A stretch of DNA of 64,000 nt, taken from positions 62,001-126,000 of the forward strand of contig NZ_RJKR01000009.1 in NCBI RefSeq assembly GCF_003752025.1, given 5' to 3'. Below, piece by piece: positions 1 to 7,921 of this stretch (position 1 is the first letter of the stretch; the number at the start of each line of letters is the position of its first letter). This stretch comes from Curtobacterium sp. PhB115. Lineage in GTDB: Bacteria; Actinomycetota; Actinomycetes; Actinomycetales; Microbacteriaceae. The position numbers and the translations under genes were made by a program. A model generated the notes under the pieces. That model was not told the origin of the DNA, searched no databases, and worked only from the letters and a program-made list of their open reading frames with translations.

Positions 1-1
1 C

Positions 2-97
2 CCGATGGCGATGGTGATGGCGTGCACCTCGGTCGCCGCGATCGTCATCCTCTGGGCCGTCGTCCGACCCCGGACCGTGCCGGCGCTCACCCACTGA
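2..97 (+). CDS. C-terminal end of a membrane protein (partial)
   Basis: The reading frame enters from beyond the left edge and stops with TGA at 95-97. The 31 visible residues form one hydrophobic helix (MVMACTSVAAIVILWAVV) followed by a short basic tail RPRTVPALTH. This looks like the last membrane span and cytoplasmic tail of a transporter, for example an MFS permease, but too little is visible to name the family. Confidence 0.5.
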   Translation, partial: PMAMVMACTSVAAIVILWAVVRPRTVPALTH

Positions 98-151
98 CAC
101 CGGGGCACGGCCGGCCGGACACGTGCGTCGGTGCGTCCATATGCTGTGGAC

Positions 152-2182
152 ATGAGCGACGTGGTGGAGCAGGCGCGGGCCGCGGCCGAAGCGGCGAAGC
201 AGGCGGCGGACGAGGCACGTCGGCTCGCCGACGAGGCCGCGAGACGCGCGGAGGAACTCGCCGCGGCCCTGGCCGCAGCGGCCCCGGGACCGGAACCGAC
301 ACTCGTCGCCGACGCGGAGCCGGCGGTCGCCGGGTCACCGGCACCCACCGGCCAGGAGGCCCGACTCGCGCCCGACGCTGAGCCGGCGGCCACCGGGGTG
401 GTCGCGCCCACCCCGTCGGCCGAGCCCGCGGGCACGTCCGGCACCGTGCCTCCCGGCAGTGGTGTCGCGGGCCCGCTGGGACCGGACGCGATCGCCGCGA
501 TCCGGAGCGGCTACGCGGTGGAGGGCAGCGCCCTCGAACTCGGGGCGCTCGTCAACGGCGACGCCCTGCCGGACGTCCAGGTCCGGATCCCGCTCGGGAT
601 GCTGAACCGTCACGGCCTCGTCGCCGGTGCCACCGGGACCGGCAAGACCCGCACGCTGCAGGTGCTCGCAGAGCAGATCGCCGCGAACGGCGTGCCGGTG
701 TTCGCGGCCGACGTCAAGGGGGACCTGTCGGGCCTCGCGGTCGTCGGTGAGGGCAACGAGAAGCTCCTCGCCCGGACCGCCGGCATCGGCCAGCAGTGGC
801 AGGGTGTGGCGAGCCAGGCGGAGCTCTTCTCGCTCGGCGGGCAGGGGACCGGGGTGCCGATCCGCGCCACCGTCTCCGGGTTCGGGCCGTTGCTGCTGTC
901 GAAGGTGCTCGGGCTGAACGACACGCAGGAGTCCTCGCTCGGGCTCGTGTTCCACTACGCCGAACGCGCCGGTCTGCCGCTCGTCGACCTGTCGGACCTG
1001 CGGAGCGTCCTGACGTTCCTGGTGAGCGACGCCGGCAAGGGTGAGCTGGCCGAGCTCGGCGGGCTGTCGAAGCAGACCGCCGGGGTGATCCTGCGGGAGC
1101 TCGTGACGTTCGCCGACAAGGGTGCGGACGCGTTCTTCGGCGAGCCCGAGATCGACACGCAGGTGTTCCTCCGGACGGCGGCCGACGGGCGGGGGATCGT
1201 GAGCCTGCTCGAGGTCCCCGGGGTGCAGGACCAGCCCGAGGTCTTCTCGACGTTCCTGATGTGGTTGCTCGCGGACCTGTTCAACGAGCTCCCCGAGGTC
1301 GGCGACCAGGACAAGCCGAAGCTCGTGTTCTTCTTCGACGAGGCGCACCTGCTGTTCAACGGGGCCTCGAAGGACTTCACCGACCAGATCGTGCGCACCG
1401 TCCGGCTCATCCGGTCGAAGGGCGTCGGGGTGTTCTTCGTGACCCAGACCCCGAAGGACTTCCCGAACGACGTGCTCGCGCAGCTCGGGTCACGGATCCA
1501 GCACCAACTCCGTGCCCACACCCCCGACGACGCGAAGGCGCTCCGGGCGACGGTGTCGACCTACCCGACGAGCGACTACGACCTCGGCGAGGTGCTGACG
1601 TCGCTGGCCACCGGCGAAGCGATCGTCACCGTGATGAACGAGAAGGGCGCACCGACGCCCGTCGCGTGGACGCGTCTGCGCGCGCCGCAGGGATCGATGG
1701 ACCCGATGCCCGCCGCCGACATGCAGGCGCGGGTCTCGGCATCGCCGCTGTCGGTCACGTACGGCACCCGGGTCGACCCGGACTCCGCCCACGAGATGCT
1801 CGCCCGCCGGATGGAGGCCGCTGCGGCCGAGGCGGCTGCGGTGGACGCGCAGAAGGACGCTGCCCTCGCGGCGGCAGAGGCGGAGAAGGAAGCCGCACGA
1901 GCTGCAGCGGCCGCGGCGAAGGAAGCGGCGGCGCAGGCGAAGCAGGAGGAGCGCGAGCGCGCTGCGGCGCAGCAGGAGTACGAGCGGGCGCAGCGGGAGT
2001 TCGAGAAGGCGGAGCGCCAGGCGGCATCGCGGCGGTCCGGACGGAGCACCAGGAGCACGCGGACCACGACGTCGCGGACGGCGGACGACCCGCTGTCGGA
2101 GCTGCTCGGGTCGAAGCTGGGCGGCACGATCGCGCGCGAGGTGGTGCAGGGGATCTTCTCGACCCTGCGGCGGCGGCGCTGA
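152..2182 (+). CDS. HerA-like helicase/ATPase of the DUF853 type
   Basis: The 676-residue protein belongs to the FtsK/HerA class of P-loop ATPases annotated as DUF853; the true substrate of this family is not established. Walker A GATGTGKT lies at residues 159-166. Walker B (LVFFFDEAH) follows near residue 396. The middle part (about 115-560) is the conserved ATPase core. An Ala/Glu/Arg-rich predicted coiled coil and a low-complexity Ala/Pro/Glu linker fill the first 110 residues. A second Ala/Glu/Lys-rich coiled coil precedes the conserved tail LLGSKLGGTIAREVVQGIF. ATG 152 was chosen over the in-frame GTG at 131 because the coiled coil begins just after it; no strong ribosome site helps decide. 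The gene stands alone. Confidence 0.85.
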   Translation: MSDVVEQARAAAEAAKQAADEARRLADEAARRAEELAAALAAAAPGPEPTLVADAEPAVAGSPAPTGQEARLAPDAEPAATGVVAPTPSAEPAGTSGTVPPGSGVAGPLGPDAIAAIRSGYAVEGSALELGALVNGDALPDVQVRIPLGMLNRHGLVAGATGTGKTRTLQVLAEQIAANGVPVFAADVKGDLSGLAVVGEGNEKLLARTAGIGQQWQGVASQAELFSLGGQGTGVPIRATVSGFGPLLLSKVLGLNDTQESSLGLVFHYAERAGLPLVDLSDLRSVLTFLVSDAGKGELAELGGLSKQTAGVILRELVTFADKGADAFFGEPEIDTQVFLRTAADGRGIVSLLEVPGVQDQPEVFSTFLMWLLADLFNELPEVGDQDKPKLVFFFDEAHLLFNGASKDFTDQIVRTVRLIRSKGVGVFFVTQTPKDFPNDVLAQLGSRIQHQLRAHTPDDAKALRATVSTYPTSDYDLGEVLTSLATGEAIVTVMNEKGAPTPVAWTRLRAPQGSMDPMPAADMQARVSASPLSVTYGTRVDPDSAHEMLARRMEAAAAEAAAVDAQKDAALAAAEAEKEAARAAAAAAKEAAAQAKQEERERAAAQQEYERAQREFEKAERQAASRRSGRSTRSTRTTTSRTADDPLSELLGSKLGGTIAREVVQGIFSTLRRRR

Positions 2183-2247
2183 GCGGGAGCGCGGGGAACG
2201 CGGGAACGCGGGGGCCCGGGGAGCGCGGGGGAGCGCGCGGCGGCGCG

Positions 2248-2892
2248 TCAGTTCCCGAGCAGGCCGGTGACCTCGACGAGCAAGAGCGCAGCGACCAGCA
2301 CGACGGCGAACCCGCCGACGGCCAGGTACGCGAACCGCTGCTCGTACCAGGCACGGCTCGCGGGGTAGCGGCGTGCGAAGGCCCGGGCCGACACCGGACG
2401 GGGATCGTCCGAGACCTGCACGCCGAGCGCATCGACGACTCGCTCGAGACCGTCGTCGCCCCAGACGTCCGCGCGGATGCGGAACAGGTGGGCGCCGGTC
2501 TCGTCGAACGCGACCAGTTCGCGCATCGTGCGGTCGACCGAACTGCCGAACGTCGTCGCGAGCACGAGGCTGTGCACCCGGGCCCGGGGGATCCGGCGGT
2601 GCGCGGTGACCACACCACGGATCGTGATGCCGTCGTGGTCGATGCCGATGTACGCGGTGCTGAGCCGGACGAACGTGACACCGACGGCCACGGCGAGCAC
2701 CACCACGACGGTGGCGACGACGGCCCAGATCCGCAACGGGAACGACACCCACACGAGCGCGACCGCGAGCGGGACGGCGGAGAACACGATGCTGAGGGCG
2801 GTGGAGCGCACGAGGGAACGGCGCGGACGGAGGACGACGTCGAACACGTCGGCGCGCAGGTGTGGTGCTGCCGGCACCGTCAGGTCCCCCAT
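2248..2892 (-). CDS. PH-domain-like membrane protein
   Basis: This 214-residue protein has two adjacent membrane helices near residues 30-75 and a third at its C-terminus (about 190-210). The loop between them (about 78-140, with YIGIDHDGITIRG and RIPRARVHSLVLATTFG) resembles bacterial PH (bPH2/YdbT-like) domains that sit at the inner face of the membrane. A clear ribosome site, GAGAGGAGA, lies about 6 bases before the ATG at 2892. It points toward the HerA gene and shares no operon with its neighbours. Function is unknown. Confidence 0.65.
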   Translation of the reverse strand: MGDLTVPAAPHLRADVFDVVLRPRRSLVRSTALSIVFSAVPLAVALVWVSFPLRIWAVVATVVVVLAVAVGVTFVRLSTAYIGIDHDGITIRGVVTAHRRIPRARVHSLVLATTFGSSVDRTMRELVAFDETGAHLFRIRADVWGDDGLERVVDALGVQVSDDPRPVSARAFARRYPASRAWYEQRFAYLAVGGFAVVLVAALLLVEVTGLLGN

Positions 2893-3124
2893 GCGCGTCT
2901 CCTCTCAGGTGCTCCGGGCACGCCGATGAGGCTGCCCGTCGAGCGACGCCCCTGCCGCTCGATGCACTGCGGCCGGTTCGTCCCGGAGCCGTCCGCCCGG
3001 TCAGCATAGGCGACCGACCGGTATCGGGGACAGCCCGTTCCACCCCCGGACGGCGTTTCGCGGCCGTTTGCTGGCGAACAGGGGACACGGTGGTCCGTCG
3101 CGTGGGGGACCACTGCACGCAGAA

Positions 3125-3153
3125 GAGCCCCGCACCGAGGGGGTGCGGGGCTC
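3125..3153 (-). terminator. Terminator downstream of tRNA-Ser
   Basis: A perfect 12 bp stem (GAGCCCCGCACC at 3125-3136 pairing with 3142-3153) with a 5-base loop lies 22 bases beyond the 3' end of the tRNA. Read on the minus strand it is followed by TTCT. Confidence 0.7.
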
Positions 3154-3174
3154 GTCGTACTTGCGACGTACTGC

Positions 3175-3262
3175 TGGCGGAGAATGGGGGATTCGAACCC
3201 CCGAGGGCTTGCACCCAACACGCTTTCCAAGCGTGCGCCATAGGCCACTAGGCGAATTCTCC
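3175..3262 (-). tRNA. tRNA-Ser (anticodon GGA)
   Basis: The minus strand reads a full cloverleaf with a 7 bp acceptor stem (GGAGAAT/ATTCTCC), a long variable arm as expected for serine, and anticodon loop TTGGAAA, giving anticodon GGA. The T arm carries GGTTCGAATCC. The discriminator is G and the CCA end is encoded (3175-3177). The gene is 88 bases with CCA. Confidence 0.95.
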
Positions 3263-3349
3263 TGACACCGTCTCGCGACGGCGACACCCAATGGTACAGG
3301 TTCTTCGAGGGTGCTCACGACCGCGTGTCGCGGGCCCGCGTCCTCCCAG

Positions 3350-3377
3350 TTGTCGTGACATGTCCGGCGACTAGCCT
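3350..3377 (+). promoter_or_regulatory. Candidate pta promoter, leaderless
   Basis: TTGTCG (3350-3355) and TAGCCT (3372-3377) are spaced by 16 bases. The GTG start of pta follows only 7 bases after the -10 box and no ribosome site is visible, so transcription would begin at or next to the start codon. Confidence 0.5.
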
Positions 3378-3384
3378 GGGGAAC

Positions 3385-5493
3385 GTGTCGACCCGCATCT
3401 ACATCACGTCAGCAGAAGGGCACACGGGCAAGAGCACGGTCGCCCTCGGTGTCCTCGAGACCCTCGCACGCTCCGTCGGCCGCGTCGGCGTGTTCCGCCC
3501 CGTCGCCCGGTCGGTGGACGAACCCGACTACGTGCTCGAACTGCTGCTGCAGCACACCGCGGTCGGCATCTCCTACGACGACGCGGTCGGGGTCACCTAC
3601 GACGACGTGCACGCCGACCCCGACGCGGCACTCGGCACGATCCTGAACCGGTTCGCGCTGGTGGAGCAGCAGTGCGACGCGGTCGTGGTGCTCGGCTCCG
3701 ACTACACCGACGTCGGCAGCCCCACCGAGCTCTCGTTCAACGCGAAGGTCGCCGCGAACCTCGGCGCCCCGGTGCTGCTCGTGCTCGGTGGTCGCGACGC
3801 CGCCGAACGCGGAGCCCGCACCCCCGAGGCGATGGCGCAGGTCGCCGACGTCACGACGAGCGAGCTGCGGGCGGCACACGCGCAGCTGTTCGGCGTCATC
3901 GTGAACCGGTCGGACCCGGACGCCCTCGCCGCGATCGTGACGAGCGTCGAGCAGGCCGTGCACGACGACCACCCCGACGTGCCGGTGTGGGCGATCCCCG
4001 AGGACCGCGTGCTCGTCGCCCCCACCGTCCGCGCGCTGCTGCAGGCGACCGACGCCACCCTGGTCCGCGGTGACGACGCCCTGCTCGACCGCGAAGCCCT
4101 CGGCACCGTCGTCGCCGGCATGAGCATGGAGAACGTCCTGCCCCGCCTGATCGAGGGCGGCATCGTCGTGGTCCCCGGTGACCGGAGCGACGTCCTCATC
4201 GCCACCCTGCTGGCGAACCAGTCGGAGACGTTCCCGAGCCTGGCCGGTGTGATCCTCAACGGCGGGTTCGAGACCGCGCCGCAGATCTCCCGGCTGCTCG
4301 AGGGGCTGTCGAGCTCGCTGCCGATCGCGCAGAACGACCTCGGCACCTACGACACCGCGCTCCGCATCACCCAGACCCGCGGGCGTCTCGCCGCCGACTC
4401 ACCGCGGAAGGCCGACCTCGCGCTCGCACTGTTCGAGCAGCACGTCGACGCCGAGGCCCTGCGCGACCGGCTGCAGCTCACCCCGTCCGGCGTCGTGACC
4501 CCGCTGATGTTCGAGCACGGCCTGCTCGACCGTGCCCGCAGCTACGGCAAGCGCATCGTGCTGCCCGAGGGCGAGGACGACCGCATCCTCCGCGCGGCGT
4601 CGACGCTGCTGCAGCGCCAGGTCTGCGAGCTGACGATCCTCGGCGACCCGGCCACGATCCGCACGCGGGCGACCGAGCTCGGCCTCGACCTCGACGCCGC
4701 GCAGCTCGTCTCGCCGTTCGACCCGGAGCTCCGTGAGCGCTTCGCCGAGGAGTACGCCCGACTCCGCGCCCACAAGGGCATGTCGGTCGAGCTCGCACGG
4801 GACACCGTCACCGACGTCTCGTACTTCGGCACGATGATGGTGCAGCTCGGGCTCGCCGACGGCATGGTCTCCGGCGCGAAGCACACCACGGCGCACACGA
4901 TCCGGCCGTCGTTCGAGATCATCAAGACCCGTCCGGACACCTCGATCGTGTCGAGCGTGTTCCTGATGGCGCTCGCCGACCGCGTGCTCGTCTACGGCGA
5001 CTGCGCGGTGATCCCGGACCCGACCAGCGAGCAGCTCGCCGACATCGCGATCTCATCCGCCGAGACCGCCACCCAGTTCGGCATCGACCCCCGCGTCGCG
5101 ATGCTCAGCTACTCGACCGGTGACAGCGGATCCGGCGCCGACGTCGACAAGGTCCGGGCCGGCACCGCGTTCGTGCGCGAGCGCCGACCCGACCTGCTCG
5201 TCGAGGGCCCGATCCAGTACGACGCCGCGGCTGATCCGACCGTTGCGAGCACGAAGATGCCGGACTCGCCGGTGGCCGGCCGGGCGACGGTGTTCATCTT
5301 CCCGGACCTCAACACCGGCAACAACACGTACAAGGCCGTGCAGCGCTCCGCCGGCGCGGTCGCCATCGGACCGGTCCTGCAGGGCCTCCGCAAGCCGATC
5401 AACGACCTGTCCCGCGGCGCGCTCGTGAGCGACATCGTGAACACCGTCGCGATCACCGCGATCCAGGCCGGCACCGCGTCCGACGCGGCCTGA
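3385..5493 (+). CDS. pta: Phosphate acetyltransferase, long form
   Basis: Pta interconverts acetyl-CoA plus phosphate and acetyl phosphate plus CoA. The 702-residue length matches the long class: an N-terminal P-loop-like domain related to BioD/CobQ (TSAEGHTGKSTVALG), a central DRTGG domain, and the C-terminal catalytic PTA_PTB domain from about residue 380 (RIVLPEGEDDRILRAA, then SYSTGDSGSGADVDKV and PDLNTGNNTYKAVQ). GTG 3385 is chosen because conserved sequence (TRIYITSAEG) starts there and a -10 box stands 7 bases upstream; the frame is open further upstream without similarity. ackA follows 40 bases downstream, so the two probably form one operon for acetate overflow or uptake. Confidence 0.95.
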   Translation: MSTRIYITSAEGHTGKSTVALGVLETLARSVGRVGVFRPVARSVDEPDYVLELLLQHTAVGISYDDAVGVTYDDVHADPDAALGTILNRFALVEQQCDAVVVLGSDYTDVGSPTELSFNAKVAANLGAPVLLVLGGRDAAERGARTPEAMAQVADVTTSELRAAHAQLFGVIVNRSDPDALAAIVTSVEQAVHDDHPDVPVWAIPEDRVLVAPTVRALLQATDATLVRGDDALLDREALGTVVAGMSMENVLPRLIEGGIVVVPGDRSDVLIATLLANQSETFPSLAGVILNGGFETAPQISRLLEGLSSSLPIAQNDLGTYDTALRITQTRGRLAADSPRKADLALALFEQHVDAEALRDRLQLTPSGVVTPLMFEHGLLDRARSYGKRIVLPEGEDDRILRAASTLLQRQVCELTILGDPATIRTRATELGLDLDAAQLVSPFDPELRERFAEEYARLRAHKGMSVELARDTVTDVSYFGTMMVQLGLADGMVSGAKHTTAHTIRPSFEIIKTRPDTSIVSSVFLMALADRVLVYGDCAVIPDPTSEQLADIAISSAETATQFGIDPRVAMLSYSTGDSGSGADVDKVRAGTAFVRERRPDLLVEGPIQYDAAADPTVASTKMPDSPVAGRATVFIFPDLNTGNNTYKAVQRSAGAVAIGPVLQGLRKPINDLSRGALVSDIVNTVAITAIQAGTASDAA

Positions 5494-5533
5494 CCTGCGC
5501 GACGCGCACCGTGCCTCCAGTCCGACAGAGAAA

Positions 5534-6742
5534 GTGACCCACCCCGTGACCGCAGCCCTCGTCGTGAACTCCGGATCGAGTTCGTTCAAGTACCAGCTCA
5601 TCGAGCTCGAGGGGGAGCGCACGCTCGCCTCCGGACTCGTGGAGCGCATCGGCGAGTCGGCCGGCGCGTGGAAGCACACCAACGCGCTGACGGGGGAGTC
5701 GTCGTCGAACGACGCGGCCGACGTGCCCGACCACGCCGCCGGGTTCCAGGCGATGATCGACGCGTTCACCAAGATCGGTCCGTCGTTCGACGAGCACCCG
5801 CCCGCGGTGGTCGGCCACCGTGTCGTGCACGGCGGCACCACGTTCTCCGCCGCGACGGTCGTCACCGACGAGGTCGAGGAGCAGATCGAGGCGCTCAACA
5901 GCCTCGCGCCGCTGCACAACCCGGCGAACCTCGAGGGCATCCGCGCCGCGAAGCAGGTCTTCTCGGACGTGCCGCACGTCGCCGTGTTCGACACCGCGTT
6001 CCACCAGACGATGCCGCCGCACGCGTACACCTACGCGATCCCGGCGGACCTGGCGGCGAAGTACGCGATCCGCCGCTACGGCATGCACGGCACGAGCCAC
6101 AAGTACGTCTCGGAGCAGGCCGCGGTGTTCCTCGACCGCCCCCTGTCCGAGCTGAAGACGATCGTGCTGCACCTCGGCAACGGGGCGTCGGCCGCGGCGA
6201 TCGACGGCGGGAGGTCCATCGAGACGTCCATGGGGCTCACGCCGCTCGAGGGCCTCGTGATGGGCACCCGCTCGGGTGACCTCGACCCGGCCGTCCTGCT
6301 GCACCTGCACCGCGAGGCCGGGCTGTCCTTCGACGAGCTCGACACCATGCTCAACAAGCAGTCCGGGCTGCTCGGTCTGACCGGCAGCGGCGACATGCGG
6401 GACGTGCAGGACGCCGCGCTGAACGGCGACGAGGTCGCCGAGGCGGCGCTCGCCGTGTACCGCCACCGGATCCGCCGCTACGTGGGTGCCTACACGGCGC
6501 AGCTCGGCGGGCTCGACGCCGTGGTGTTCACCGCTGGTGTCGGTGAGAACAACGCGCTGCTGCGCCGGCGCGTCCTCGCCGGGCTCGAACACCTGGGCAT
6601 CGAGATCGATCCGGACCGCAACGAGCTGGCATCCCGGGAGGCGCGGGTCATCTCCACGGACACCTCACGTGTCGCGGTGCTCGTGATCCCGACGAACGAG
6701 GAGCTCGAGATCGCCCGGCAGTCGGCTGCGGTCGCGCTCTGA
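5534..6742 (+). CDS. ackA: Acetate kinase
   Basis: AckA converts acetyl phosphate plus ADP to acetate plus ATP. The 402 residues fit the family. Typical ASKHA-fold motifs are present: VVNSGSSSFKYQL at the N-terminus, GHRVVHGG, YGMHGTSHKYV, HLGNGASAAAI, and GLVMGTRSGDLDP, with FTAGVGENNALLR near the end. It follows pta directly and completes the acetate pathway. The start is GTG 5534; a second in-frame GTG at 5546 is possible because only a weak GAGAAA precedes the first. Confidence 0.95.
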   Translation: MTHPVTAALVVNSGSSSFKYQLIELEGERTLASGLVERIGESAGAWKHTNALTGESSSNDAADVPDHAAGFQAMIDAFTKIGPSFDEHPPAVVGHRVVHGGTTFSAATVVTDEVEEQIEALNSLAPLHNPANLEGIRAAKQVFSDVPHVAVFDTAFHQTMPPHAYTYAIPADLAAKYAIRRYGMHGTSHKYVSEQAAVFLDRPLSELKTIVLHLGNGASAAAIDGGRSIETSMGLTPLEGLVMGTRSGDLDPAVLLHLHREAGLSFDELDTMLNKQSGLLGLTGSGDMRDVQDAALNGDEVAEAALAVYRHRIRRYVGAYTAQLGGLDAVVFTAGVGENNALLRRRVLAGLEHLGIEIDPDRNELASREARVISTDTSRVAVLVIPTNEELEIARQSAAVAL

Positions 6743-6751
6743 CGGGCGCTG

Positions 6752-6840
6752 GTGCGCTGGCGCGTTCGCGCACGTGTGCGTTCGCGCGCGTGTGCGTTCG
6801 CGCGCGTGTGCTTGTGCTTGTGCTCGCGCGCTGACGCCGG
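6752..6840. repeat. Simple-sequence repeat of GTTCGCGCGCGTGTGC type
   Basis: The spacer behind ackA is built of near-identical 14-16 base units containing GTTCGCGC and GTGTGC. It has alternating purine-pyrimidine runs that could adopt Z-form DNA. No gene is supported here. Confidence 0.6.
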
Positions 6841-6852
6841 CGTCTCGCTCGG

Positions 6853-7527
6853 TCAGGTCAGGGCGTCGAGCGCCGCGGGGATCGGGGTGTCGCCGCTCGT
6901 GACCTCGAACTGCACGCCGACCGCCGAGTCGTCGAGCAGCGCGTGCAGGACGACCGTGGCGACGTCGGCGCGGGGGATCGACCCACGGGGGACCGTCGGG
7001 CCGACGTCGACCGTGCCCTGCGGCGGGGTGTCGAGCAGGGCTCCCGGGCGGACGATCGTCCAGCGCAGGCTGCGGGCACGGAGGTTCGCGTCCGCCTCGG
7101 CCTTCGCCCGCAGGTAGACCTGGAACACCGCGTCGTCGTCCTGCGCCGGGACGACCGCGAGTGCCGGGTCGTAGCTGTCCGCCGCCATCGCCGAGATCAT
7201 CACGTACCGGCGGATGCCGACCCGCTCGGCGGCGTCGGCGAGCAGGATCGCTCCGTCACGGTCGACCGAGAGTTTCCGCTCGGCCCCGCTGCCCGGACCG
7301 GCGCCGGCGGCGAACACGACCGCGTCGACGCCACGGAGGCGCAGCGCCAGGTCGTCGTCGTCGAGCTGCTCGAGGTCCGCGATGATCGCCCGGGCGCCCT
7401 GCTGCTCGACGTCGGCGACGTGCGCGGGGTTGCGGACGATGGCGACGGCGTCGTGGCCGGCGTCGGTGATCTGGCGGGCGAGGAGCAGGGCGATCTGTCC
7501 GTGTCCTCCGGCGATGGCGATCTTCAT
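6853..7527 (-). CDS. NAD(P)H-binding atypical SDR protein
   Basis: The 224-residue protein starts with a Rossmann dinucleotide-binding segment (MKIAIAGGHGQIALLLARQ). Features of the atypical short-chain dehydrogenase group follow (VDAVVFAAGAGPGSG, RYVMISAM, RWTIVRPGALLD). These proteins, often called NmrA-like or YwnB-like, act as NAD(P)-binding sensors or reductases; the substrate is unknown. ATG 7527 is chosen because the Rossmann motif begins at residue 2. The longer frame upstream would run through the SRP RNA gene. It is transcribed away from that RNA. Confidence 0.85.
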   Translation of the reverse strand: MKIAIAGGHGQIALLLARQITDAGHDAVAIVRNPAHVADVEQQGARAIIADLEQLDDDDLALRLRGVDAVVFAAGAGPGSGAERKLSVDRDGAILLADAAERVGIRRYVMISAMAADSYDPALAVVPAQDDDAVFQVYLRAKAEADANLRARSLRWTIVRPGALLDTPPQGTVDVGPTVPRGSIPRADVATVVLHALLDDSAVGVQFEVTSGDTPIPAALDALT

Positions 7528-7554
7528 GTGTCCGATCCTGCCCTGTGCATCCGG

Positions 7555-7560
7555 TAGACT
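7555..7560 (+). promoter_or_regulatory. -10 box of the SRP RNA gene
   Basis: TAGACT lies about 6-8 bases before the paired 5' end of the SRP RNA. The -35 element is not obvious. Confidence 0.4.
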
Positions 7561-7565
7561 TCTCG

Positions 7566-7660
7566 GCGGCTCCTCACGTGACGCCATCCAGGCCAACTCC
7601 CCCAGGGCGGAAACGCAGCAAGGGTAACCGGGCTCTGGCGGGTGCGTGAGGAGTCTTTTT
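7566..7660 (+). ncRNA. ffs: Signal recognition particle RNA (4.5S type)
   Basis: The sequence carries the actinobacterial short SRP RNA core: GGCCAACTCCCCCAGGGCGG, then GAAACGCAGCAAGGGTAACC, then GGGCTCTGGCGGGTGC, forming the helix 8 hairpin that binds Ffh. The 5' end GGCTCCTCAC (7568-7577) pairs with GTGAGGAGTC (7646-7655). TTTTT follows at 7656-7660 as the terminator tail. The RNA works with Ffh in targeting membrane and secreted proteins. Confidence 0.92.
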
Positions 7661-7666
7661 CGTGCC

Positions 7667-7722
7667 TGCAGGGTAACCGGGGCTGCGCTGTCTCGTGCGC
7701 GGGTGCGTGAGGAGTCTTCTTC
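7667..7722 (+). repeat. Degenerate partial copy of the SRP RNA 3' half
   Basis: GGGTAACCGG (7671-7680) and CGGGTGCGTGAGGAGTCTT (7700-7718) repeat the 3' arm of the SRP RNA just upstream, including the terminal-stem strand and the pyrimidine tail. The middle has diverged and the 5' half is missing, so it cannot fold as SRP RNA alone. It could pair with the 5' arm of the true gene. Confidence 0.75.
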
Positions 7723-7797
7723 GTGTTCGGAGTGCTTGTGCACTCGTGCGACTCTGCGTCTCCTGGTGTCCTTTTCGTAACGGGTTGCGGACAGCAA

Positions 7798-7906
7798 CCT
7801 GATCGTGTGTAAAGATCGGCCTCAGGAATCCCCAACCAGGATTCCTGCCTCCTCCGCCTCACCAGCGGGGGAGTTCCGAGGATCAGGTGGCGGGCGTGTC
7901 CCGCCA
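7798..7906 (+). promoter_or_regulatory. Structured 5' leader before the giant surface protein
   Basis: A closing stem CCTGATC/GATCAGG (7798-7804 with 7881-7887), extended by TCGG/CCGA (7816-7819 with 7876-7879), encloses two hairpins. The first is AGGAATCC/GGATTCCT (7824-7831 with 7839-7846). The second is CTCCTCCGC/GCGGGGGAG (7849-7857 with 7865-7873, one wobble). A third hairpin TGGCGGG/CCCGCCA (7888-7894 with 7900-7906) abuts the AGGATGAGAG ribosome site. This looks like a three-way-junction regulatory RNA. It does not match a riboswitch class I know. Confidence 0.5.
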
Positions 7907-7921
7907 GGATGAGAGAAACGC

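Noticed and set aside
131..151. GTG 131 as the start of the HerA-like gene
   Set aside because: It adds seven residues without similarity and has no better ribosome site than ATG 152.
6752..7117. Coding frame of 121 residues after ackA
   Set aside because: It runs over the simple repeats and is antisense to the NAD(P)-binding protein.
7798..7906. ydaO (c-di-AMP) riboswitch
   Set aside because: The leader is structured and precedes a wall-protein gene, as such switches do in actinobacteria, but the conserved class motifs are not visible to me.
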